The translations under genes and the position numbers were made by a program. This document shows, in pieces, positions 6,434-13,887 of a stretch of DNA of 15,778 nt. How positions within the stretch are numbered: position 1 is the stretch's first letter; every line of letters begins with the position of its first letter. Where the stretch lies: assembly GCA_031292465.1 (NCBI GenBank), contig JARLHB010000112.1:1-15778 (forward strand), in the 5' to 3' direction. This DNA is from Ignavibacteriaceae bacterium. GTDB taxonomy: Bacteria; Bacteroidota; Ignavibacteria; Ignavibacteriales; Ignavibacteriaceae. Below the pieces are notes generated by a model. It saw nothing but the letters and a program-made list of their open reading frames with translations. It made no database searches and had not been told where the DNA came from.

Positions 6434-8848
6434 TCACTCATACTTCAAAGATTTTACCGGGTTAGCCGTTGCCGCTTTAATTGCGTGGACACTCATAGTT
6501 AACAGTGCAATAAGCAGAGCTAATAATCCCGATAAGAAGAACACCCATAGCGTTATATTTATTCTGTAAGCAAAATTTTTCAGCCAGTTACTCATTAAAT
6601 AATAGGCTAACGGCCATGCTATAATATTTGCTACCAAGACCCATTTAGTCAATTCTTTAGAGAGCAATACCATTATTTCCGGAACTGATGCGCCTAGTAC
6701 TTTTCTAATTCCAATTTCTTTAGTCCTCTGTTCGGTTATAAAGGCTACCAAGCCTAAAAGTCCCAGACAGGCAATAAGAATTGCAAGGGCTGAAAAAATT
6801 AAAGCAATTTTGCTTGTTCTTTGATCAGTTAAATACAAATGCTGAAGTTTCTGGTCAAGAAAGCTATAATCCATGGCCTCATCGCCCGCATATTTTTTCC
6901 AGGTATTTTGGAGAAAGGACAGCGTGTTGGCATAATTACCGGGTTTTGTTCTTACTGATAAAAACTCACCAAAACTTTTTGACCTGTAAGGGAATATTAC
7001 CAACGGCCGGATTGCTTCATGAAGAGAAGAGAAATTAAAATCTTTTATAATTCCAATTATTTGATAAGCCGGCTGGCGACCTGAATCTACTAAATATGCT
7101 CCGTCTAATTTAGTAATATTAAAAACTTTCGCTGCCGATTCATTTAATACAACCGATATTGTATCGGACGAATGTTCCTTGGAGAAGAATCTTCCTTTAA
7201 CCATATTCATCCGGTAAGTCTTTTGAAATTCATAATCGCAGTTCATTTCATCCATACTCTCAACAGATAGATTGGGAGTTCCTTTAAGATTGAAGTTACC
7301 TTTATTTTCCAGCTTACCGGGAATTGCTGTCGAATTACTAATACCAATTATATTCGGATTTTTTGATAATGCATTCCTAAATGATTCAATGTCACCGACA
7401 TCATATGTTTTATCTATTACTAGAACCTGTTCTTTATTGAATCCAAGATCTTTCTCCCGGATGTACTTCAATTGATTATAAATAACAAATGTACCAACAA
7501 TCAATATTATAGAAATCGTAAACTGAAATATTACTAAGCTGCTTCTTAACGCTGATTTTCTGCCTGTTTTTCTTATACTGCTTTTTAACACTTGAACCGG
7601 CTGAAATGACGAGAGGTAAAAAGCAGGATAAGAACCTGCTGCCAATCCTATTACAACTGCAAAGGATATTATAAGGGGCAGGGTGTATATATTATTCAAT
7701 AAATTAAATGTTATATGCTTATCAGCAATATTATTGAATAAGGGGATTAAAAATTCTACAATGCCTATTGATATTATTACTGATATTAAACTGGTCAATA
7801 TCGATTCAATAATAAATTGACCTGCAATCTGCGGTTTGTGTGAGCCGAGGGTTTTTCTTATCCCAACCTCAGTTGCACGCCTTTCAGACCGTGCAGTTGA
7901 AAGGTTAATAAAGTTAATACATGCAATCAGCAAAATGGCCAAAGCTATGCAGGAGAATATATAGACATACGATATATTTCCGTTTGCCTCTATTTCATAG
8001 TCGAGGTGAGAATGCAAATGAATGGAAGTTAACGATTCTAAGAAGAATCTGTATCTGTTTCCCTCGGCTTCAAATTGTTCCAATGAGAAACCGGAAGCAG
8101 CTTTTAATTGTGGTCCGAAATACTTCCTGAGTTCATTATTTATCTTTTTCTGAAGCTCGATTTTGTTAGTTCCATTTTTTAAAAGGATGTAAGTGTAACA
8201 ATTAATGTTGCCCCAGTATGGATTTCTGCTCCCTCCTAAACTTGAAAGTGAGCCGAGAATATCGAAATGAAAATGTGACTCGGTTGGAAAATCTTTGATA
8301 ATACCGGTAACCATATAATCACAGTTTTTATTTACATTAAGTATTTTGCCTATTGGATTTTCAGAACCAAAATACTTACGCGCTGTTGATTCTGTCAGGA
8401 CAACCGTTTTAGGCGATATAAGTGCAGTTTTGGGGTTACCTTTTATAAATTCGCCCGTAAATACTTCAAAGAAAGATGAATCAACAGAAAGGAAATGCTT
8501 TTCATTAAATACTTTCCCTGCTGAGCGGATAACTACCTCCGAACTGTTTGAGGCCCATATACGTGTATAAGATTCAACTTCAGGTAAATCCCTGCGCAGC
8601 GTTTCACCCAACGGGGCAGGACCGGTGGCAGAACTAATTTCACGATTACTCATCCTTCCCGAAATACACGGACGGTAAATTCTATCTGCGTTTTTATTAA
8701 ACCTGTCATAGCTTAGTTCATCCATCACCCAGAGTGAGATTAAGATACAGGCCGATATACTTACCGCAAGACCAATAATATTGATTAAAGAATAAATCTT
8801 AAATTTTAAGATATTCCTAAAAGCAATCTTAAAATAATTCTTTAACAT
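6434..8848 (-). CDS. Gene D: duplicated FtsX/MacB-like ABC permease
   Basis: 804 residues from ATG 8846-8848, the second of two adjacent ATGs. AGGAGG (8854-8859) stands 5 nt from it but only 2 nt from the first, and the result MLKNYFKIAF matches the family. Order: TM1 (20-41), first periplasmic domain (50-290; KYFGSENPIG, VTGIIKDFPTESHFHFD), TM2 (293-315), coupling motif RATEVGIRKTLGS (324-336), TM3 (343-368), TM4 (388-412, GSYPAFYLSSFQPVQ), TM5 (438-457), second periplasmic domain (460-675; LVIDK, VVLNESAAK, IIGIIKDFNFSSLHEAIRP), TM6 (679-703), coupling motif RTKEIGIRKVLGAS (708-721), TM7 (735-753), TM8 (765-787), end NPVKSLKYE. Closest relatives in the window are E and G. It probably works in the inner membrane with an ATPase supplied in trans; the substrate is unknown. 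Confidence 0.96.
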   Translation of the reverse strand: MLKNYFKIAFRNILKFKIYSLINIIGLAVSISACILISLWVMDELSYDRFNKNADRIYRPCISGRMSNREISSATGPAPLGETLRRDLPEVESYTRIWASNSSEVVIRSAGKVFNEKHFLSVDSSFFEVFTGEFIKGNPKTALISPKTVVLTESTARKYFGSENPIGKILNVNKNCDYMVTGIIKDFPTESHFHFDILGSLSSLGGSRNPYWGNINCYTYILLKNGTNKIELQKKINNELRKYFGPQLKAASGFSLEQFEAEGNRYRFFLESLTSIHLHSHLDYEIEANGNISYVYIFSCIALAILLIACINFINLSTARSERRATEVGIRKTLGSHKPQIAGQFIIESILTSLISVIISIGIVEFLIPLFNNIADKHITFNLLNNIYTLPLIISFAVVIGLAAGSYPAFYLSSFQPVQVLKSSIRKTGRKSALRSSLVIFQFTISIILIVGTFVIYNQLKYIREKDLGFNKEQVLVIDKTYDVGDIESFRNALSKNPNIIGISNSTAIPGKLENKGNFNLKGTPNLSVESMDEMNCDYEFQKTYRMNMVKGRFFSKEHSSDTISVVLNESAAKVFNITKLDGAYLVDSGRQPAYQIIGIIKDFNFSSLHEAIRPLVIFPYRSKSFGEFLSVRTKPGNYANTLSFLQNTWKKYAGDEAMDYSFLDQKLQHLYLTDQRTSKIALIFSALAILIACLGLLGLVAFITEQRTKEIGIRKVLGASVPEIMVLLSKELTKWVLVANIIAWPLAYYLMSNWLKNFAYRINITLWVFFLSGLLALLIALLTMSVHAIKAATANPVKSLKYE

Positions 8849-8853
8849 CATTT

Positions 8854-8859
8854 CCTCCT
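8854..8859 (-). promoter_or_regulatory. Consensus Shine-Dalgarno of gene D
   Basis: AGGAGG on the minus strand before two consecutive ATGs. The spacing (2 versus 5 nt) favours the second. A full consensus Shine-Dalgarno is unusual for true Bacteroidota, so it is a hint against that assignment for the host. Confidence 0.7.
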
Positions 8860-8913
8860 TTATAATTTATTGTTTTGGGCAAAGCACATAGCGTATTGCA
8901 TTCGACGTCTTAC

Positions 8914-11337
8914 TTATTCGTACTTCAATGATTTAACCGGGTTTGCTGTTGCTGCTTTTACTGCATTTGCACTAACCGTAAGAAGCGCAATAACTAACGC
9001 TAATACTCCAGATGAAATAAATATCCACGGTGTTATGTTTATTCTGTAAGCAAAAGCTTTTAACCAATTGTTCATAAAATAATAAGCTAAAGGCCAAGCC
9101 AGTAAGTTTGCAATTAATACCCATTTAGAAAATTCTTTGGACAGTAATACAAGTATTTCCGGGACTGAGGCGCCAAGCACTTTTCTTATGCCTATTTCTT
9201 TTGTCCTTTGTTCAGTAACAAAAGCAGCCAGGCCCAGAAGGCCGAGGCCGGCAACAAATATTGCAAGGATGGAAAATATTGAAGCTACTTTACTGGTAAC
9301 CTGTTCATCTACATAAAGTTTTGCCCAATCCTGGTCAAAAAAGTTATATTCAAACGCTTCGTTGTCTGCAAATTTTTTCCATATACCTTCGATAAATTCA
9401 ATAGTATTTTTATAGTCTGCCGGAGCTATTCTTACGGAAACAAACCGCCCAAAACCTCCATTGTTAAATAAATGTATAACCAGCGGCCGTATTGCCTGAT
9501 GCAATGATTCATAATTAAAATCATCGATAACGCCAATAATATTGAATGACTGCATGTCTTTTTCCGACGGCCCAAATTTCATTAAGTGTTTTCCAATAGG
9601 ATTGGCCAGCCCGAATTCTTTAACAGCGGCCTGATTGATAACAACTGCATTCGTATCGGAAGGGTGTTCTCTTGAAAAGAATCTACCCTTATTAAGTTTC
9701 ATCTGATACGAATTAACAAAGTTATAATCACAAAACAATATTCTGATATTCTTGGAGTCCTGGTTTGAAGCTCCCTCCAATTTGTAAACAGTATCACCTC
9801 CCTGGTTACCCGGAACAATATCAGAATTGCTAACGCTTAGAATATTTGGATTATTCAATAGGGCCTGTTTAAATGCGGCTAATTGATTCCCTATATCATC
9901 AGCCTTTTTTATTACGACAACCTGATCTTTATTAAAGCCCAGATTCTTATTTTGAATATATCCAAGCTGATTATAAATAATAAATGTGCCTATAAAAAGG
10001 ATTATTGTTACAGCGAACTGGAAAATTACAAGCCCGCTTCTAAGGAAAGATTTTCTGTTCTTTTTTTGTGAGTTTAACTTGATAATCTGAACTGGCTGAA
10101 ATGATGATAGATAAAATGCCGGGTAACTACCTGCAAATATTCCGACTATAATTGCGAAAATAACCAGTAATGGAATTGTGTAAATGTTATCCAGAAGATT
10201 TAGTTTCATTCCCTTTCCGGAAAGATTATTAAAAAGAGGCAGTATAATCTCAACAAGCATAACTGCAATAGAAATTGAGATGAAACTCATCAGTATAGAT
10301 TCAATAATAAATTGCTTTACAAGCTGCCCCTTGTTAGATCCTAAAGCTTTTCTTATGCCCACTTCTTTGGCTCTTCTTTCCGACCGGGCTGTTGAAAGGT
10401 TCATAAAATTTATTATTGCTATTAAGAGGATTGATAAGGCAATGATTGAAAAAATATAAATATATGATATATCGCTGTTTGCTTCCAGTTCATGTTCCAG
10501 GTGAGAATTTAAATGGATTGAAGTTAAAGGCTGAAGGATATATTCCCACTTATTACCCCTGGATTTAAATTCCCTGTAGGTAAAGCCCGCTATCGATTTT
10601 AATTGCTGGCTAATATATTTTTCAGTATTATCATTTAATTTCTTTTGAAACTGAACCGGATCCGTACCTGCTTTAAATAAGATATAGGTAAAATAATTAT
10701 TGCTTAACCAAGTTGGATATCTACTGTCATCATACGTTGTTAATGATCCAAGGAAATCAAAGCGAAAGTGAGAGTTATGGGGGAAGTCTTCTACTACTCC
10801 GGTAACAATATAATCCCTCCTGTGGTCGGCATTGAGAAATTTCCCCATCGGGTTTTCATTACCGAAATACTTCTTTGCCATTGATGAGGTTATAACAACA
10901 GTATTAGGTTGAGTCAGGGCAGTCCCGGGATTACCTTTCAAAAACTTAACTGTAAATACATTAAAAAAAGCAGAGTCTACGCTATAAAACCTTTCTTCAC
11001 TGAATGCTTTGTTTTTATATCTAAGGACAGGGAAGCCGAAATTCCTAATCCTTGTAAAAGAAACAACTTCCGGAAAATCCTGAATTATTGCAGAACCCAA
11101 TGGTGAAGGAGTATGAGCTATCCTGATGGCTACATTATTAAATTCTATATCGGCAGTTATGCGATAAACCTGATAGGATTTTTTATTGAATTTATCATAG
11201 CTTAATTCATCCTGTACGTATAGAAATATCGAGATGCAGCATGCTATCCCCACTGCCAGTCCTATAATATTAATAAATGAGAAAGCTTTATACTTTCTCA
11301 AATTTCTAAATGCTACTCTTAAATAATTTTTAATCAT
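8914..11337 (-). CDS. Gene E: duplicated FtsX/MacB-like ABC permease
   Basis: 807 residues from ATG 11335-11337, with AGAGG (11343-11347) 5 nt upstream. Order: TM1 (19-41), first periplasmic domain (50-288; KYFGNENPMG, VTGVVEDFPHNSHFRFDFLGS), TM2 (291-314), coupling motif RAKEVGIRKALGSNK (322-336), TM3 (342-368), TM4 (386-411), TM5 (435-455), second periplasmic domain (458-680; GRFFSREHPSDT, IIGVIDDFNYESLHQAIRPLV), TM6 (684-707), coupling motif RTKEIGIRKVLGASVPE (711-727), TM7 (738-755), TM8 (768-790), end ATANPVKSLKYE. It aligns nearly end to end with D and G, including the SDT-VVIN-x-AA segment in the second periplasmic domain, and looks like a product of local tandem duplication. It lies 57 nt after F and 65 nt before D, consistent with one transcript. 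The substrate is unknown. Confidence 0.96.
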   Translation of the reverse strand: MIKNYLRVAFRNLRKYKAFSFINIIGLAVGIACCISIFLYVQDELSYDKFNKKSYQVYRITADIEFNNVAIRIAHTPSPLGSAIIQDFPEVVSFTRIRNFGFPVLRYKNKAFSEERFYSVDSAFFNVFTVKFLKGNPGTALTQPNTVVITSSMAKKYFGNENPMGKFLNADHRRDYIVTGVVEDFPHNSHFRFDFLGSLTTYDDSRYPTWLSNNYFTYILFKAGTDPVQFQKKLNDNTEKYISQQLKSIAGFTYREFKSRGNKWEYILQPLTSIHLNSHLEHELEANSDISYIYIFSIIALSILLIAIINFMNLSTARSERRAKEVGIRKALGSNKGQLVKQFIIESILMSFISISIAVMLVEIILPLFNNLSGKGMKLNLLDNIYTIPLLVIFAIIVGIFAGSYPAFYLSSFQPVQIIKLNSQKKNRKSFLRSGLVIFQFAVTIILFIGTFIIYNQLGYIQNKNLGFNKDQVVVIKKADDIGNQLAAFKQALLNNPNILSVSNSDIVPGNQGGDTVYKLEGASNQDSKNIRILFCDYNFVNSYQMKLNKGRFFSREHPSDTNAVVINQAAVKEFGLANPIGKHLMKFGPSEKDMQSFNIIGVIDDFNYESLHQAIRPLVIHLFNNGGFGRFVSVRIAPADYKNTIEFIEGIWKKFADNEAFEYNFFDQDWAKLYVDEQVTSKVASIFSILAIFVAGLGLLGLAAFVTEQRTKEIGIRKVLGASVPEILVLLSKEFSKWVLIANLLAWPLAYYFMNNWLKAFAYRINITPWIFISSGVLALVIALLTVSANAVKAATANPVKSLKYE

Positions 11338-11394
11338 TACAACCTCTGCCTGTTAATATTAATTTTTTACATAGTTCACTTTCCCTTTTCATCA

Positions 11395-13845
11395 TCATTC
11401 GTACTTCAAAGATTTAATTGGGTTTGCATTTGCAGCCCTGATTGCCTGATAAGCAACTGTTGCAAATGCAATCAGAACTGCAGCAATTCCAGAGACTGCA
11501 AAACTCCAAATACTTATATCGATGTGATATGCAAATTCCTGAAGCCACTTATTTATAATATAGTACGCAACCGGCCAGGCGATAATGTTAGAAATCAATA
11601 CAAGCCAGGTAAATTCCTTTGAAAGCAGTACAACAATTTCAAGAACAGATGCCCCGAGTACTTTTCGTATTCCAATCTCCTTGAATCTTTGTTCAGTAGC
11701 AAATGCAGCCAGGGCAAATAATCCAATGCAGGCAATAAAAATCGTTAAAAATGAAAATGTAAAAAAGATATTGCCCAAACGCTCTGCAGACTGATAGTGC
11801 GCCTGAAAACTTTGATCCAGAAAGGTATATTCAAAGGGCATAGCTTTAGCGATAGATTTCCATTCAGATTCAATCGCAGCAATAGCACTTTTAAGTTCAT
11901 CATGGCGAACCTTAACAACAATATATGAGTTCGGGATAGAATAAGATTTAGATGATTTATGAAATAAAGCAAATGGCGTTATTGGAGAATATAGTGTTAA
12001 AAAATTAAAATCTTTTACAATACCAATTACCTTATATTCGACATTGTTACTATTATACGTGATCGTTTTACCAATCGGGTCAGACAAGCCGAGATACTTA
12101 ACAGCCGCCTCATTCAGAATAATAGTTGTAGAATCTGCATGGCCTTTTTCAAACCCTCTTCCCTTTACAAGCCTTAGGCCCATTGTATTTACAAAATTTT
12201 CATCGGTAAGGTAAGAGCAAAGATCAAATTGTCTTTCTTGTTTTCCTTCCACTTTATAATAATCTTCAAATGTGTCCGAAGGCGGAATTCCCGTTGATAT
12301 AGATGCATCCATAATCTGAGAGTGTGTTTTTAATCGGTCTATATAAGTTTGAGCCTGATTTCCCAACCGGTTGTTCTCGTTAGAAATTACAATTACTCCC
12401 TTCTCATCGAATCCAAGATCCGCCTGCCTTACATAATCCATTTGTTTTTTAACAAGTAAGGTGCAAACTATAACTCCGATAGTAATAGCAAATTGAATAA
12501 CCACGAGTGAGTTTCTTAGGGTTCGCCTTTTAGGTAATGCTTTCGATGCCCCTTTTAATACTTGAACAGGAATGAAAGAAGAAAGATATAGTCCAGGATA
12601 ACTACCTGATAATATGCCAACAATAATTCCCATTGCGATTAATCCTGCCGGAAGCCAAAAAGGATTAACAATATTAAATATAAGCGATTTACCAGAGATA
12701 TTATTAAACAAAGGGATCAATATCTCGACAAGTATAATTGAAATAGGAAGTGCGAGAAAACTGAAAAACAACGACTCAACTGTAAATTGCATAATCAATG
12801 CTTTCCTTGCAGAGCCGAGAACTTTTCGCACACCGATTTCCTTAGCGCGACTGCTTGAGCGTGCGGTGGTAAGATTCATAAAATTGATGCAGGCTATAAA
12901 TAAAATAAAAATGGCAATGACAGAAAAAAGGTAAACCTGGGTTCTGTTGCCTATTGGCCCTAAACGGTTACCTACTGATGAAGAACCAAGATAGACATCT
13001 GTAAGCGGCTGCAAGACGAAGTTCCAGTGCCCGCCGCTCTTTATCATATCATCAAAAGACATTCCAAGGCGTTTGAATCCTGCAGGAAGGTACTTTTTTA
13101 CAAACCCTGGAATTTTTGCCTGAACCACAGAAGATGAAGCTCCGTCTTTTAATTGAACATAAGTAGTAACTTGCATCCATATCCAACTCCAGTTTCTCCA
13201 GGCAACTTCAGGATACGATGATATTGATGTCAGCATATCAAATTGAATGTGAGAGTTATGCGGTAAATCTTTTAGTACTCCGGTTACTTTAAAAAGGTTT
13301 TGATATACACCATATCGGTTTTTTTCTTCATCTCCAATAATAATGCTTTTACCAACAGGCGATTCATTTCCAAAATATTTGTGTGCAATTGATTCAGTTA
13401 AAACAACACTATTGGGTGTTTTGAGTGCTGATTTACCATTACCCGACAACATCTGAAACGGGAAAAGTTCAAGGAAATTTGAATCGGCAGAGACAATTCC
13501 ATCTTCATTAAAATATTTATCATCATACCGTACAACAGTTTTCAACATAGGGCGAAGCCGTGTAGCAGCATTAACTTCAGGAATATCGCTAACAAGCTTT
13601 GTTCCAAGAGGAGGAGGTGTTCCCGGTCCCCTTCCTTCATCACCATTCCATTTGAAATCCCAGTTTACCCTGTATAGATTACTGGCATTTGGATTAAACC
13701 TGTCATAACTCAATTCATCCTGTACCCACAATAGAATCAGGATTGTACATGTAAATCCAATTGCCAGTCCCACAATATTAATTGTTGAATAAAGCTTATT
13801 CCTTGAAATGTTTCTGAATGCGATCTTGAAATAACTCTTTAACAT
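11395..13845 (-). CDS. Gene F: duplicated FtsX/MacB-like ABC permease
   Basis: 816 residues, the longest complete member, from ATG 13843-13845. The upstream sequence is only purine-rich (AAAGAAAGAAG), a weaker ribosome site than those of C, D or E. Order: TM1 (20-42), first periplasmic domain (50-300; Trp-rich segment WRNWSWIWMQ at about 216-225, absent from the paralogues), TM2 (303-325), coupling motif RAKEIGVRKVLGSA (333-346), TM3 (353-378), TM4 (397-421), TM5 (445-465), second periplasmic domain (468-690; TTIILNEAAVKYLG, VIGIVKDFNFLTLYSPITP), TM6 (692-715), coupling motif RFKEIGIRKVLGAS (720-733), TM7 (746-764), TM8 (778-800), end NANPIKSLKYE. Its 3' end is identical to that of G over 32 nt although the rest diverges. 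The role is presumed ATP-driven extracytoplasmic transport or mechanotransmission with an ATPase in trans; the substrate is unknown. Confidence 0.96.
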   Translation of the reverse strand: MLKSYFKIAFRNISRNKLYSTINIVGLAIGFTCTILILLWVQDELSYDRFNPNASNLYRVNWDFKWNGDEGRGPGTPPPLGTKLVSDIPEVNAATRLRPMLKTVVRYDDKYFNEDGIVSADSNFLELFPFQMLSGNGKSALKTPNSVVLTESIAHKYFGNESPVGKSIIIGDEEKNRYGVYQNLFKVTGVLKDLPHNSHIQFDMLTSISSYPEVAWRNWSWIWMQVTTYVQLKDGASSSVVQAKIPGFVKKYLPAGFKRLGMSFDDMIKSGGHWNFVLQPLTDVYLGSSSVGNRLGPIGNRTQVYLFSVIAIFILFIACINFMNLTTARSSSRAKEIGVRKVLGSARKALIMQFTVESLFFSFLALPISIILVEILIPLFNNISGKSLIFNIVNPFWLPAGLIAMGIIVGILSGSYPGLYLSSFIPVQVLKGASKALPKRRTLRNSLVVIQFAITIGVIVCTLLVKKQMDYVRQADLGFDEKGVIVISNENNRLGNQAQTYIDRLKTHSQIMDASISTGIPPSDTFEDYYKVEGKQERQFDLCSYLTDENFVNTMGLRLVKGRGFEKGHADSTTIILNEAAVKYLGLSDPIGKTITYNSNNVEYKVIGIVKDFNFLTLYSPITPFALFHKSSKSYSIPNSYIVVKVRHDELKSAIAAIESEWKSIAKAMPFEYTFLDQSFQAHYQSAERLGNIFFTFSFLTIFIACIGLFALAAFATEQRFKEIGIRKVLGASVLEIVVLLSKEFTWLVLISNIIAWPVAYYIINKWLQEFAYHIDISIWSFAVSGIAAVLIAFATVAYQAIRAANANPIKSLKYE
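11397..11428. repeat. 32-nt tract identical between the 3' ends of F and G (copy in F)
   Basis: Identical to 13890-13921 over 32 nt. It covers the codons for the ANPIKSLKYE end and reaches the first base of the complemented stop codon. The same 10-mer ATAGTTCACT also follows both genes (11371-11380 and 13880-13889), so similarity extends past the stop codons. Confidence 0.8.
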
Positions 13846-13887
13846 TGCTTCTTTCTTTTATTTTAGAGAATAATTATCTATAGTTCA

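Noticed and set aside
11745..11972. Minus-strand open frame of 75 codons inside gene F
   Set aside because: Out-of-frame shadow of F with no supporting start context.
12614..12934. Plus-strand open frame of 106 codons, with similar antisense frames at 178-402, 10184-10459 and 15254-15436
   Set aside because: These look like a conserved small-protein family because they share sequence, but each is the mirror of the same conserved TM2/coupling-helix segment of a permease gene. The resemblance follows from paralogy and codon bias of the sense genes.
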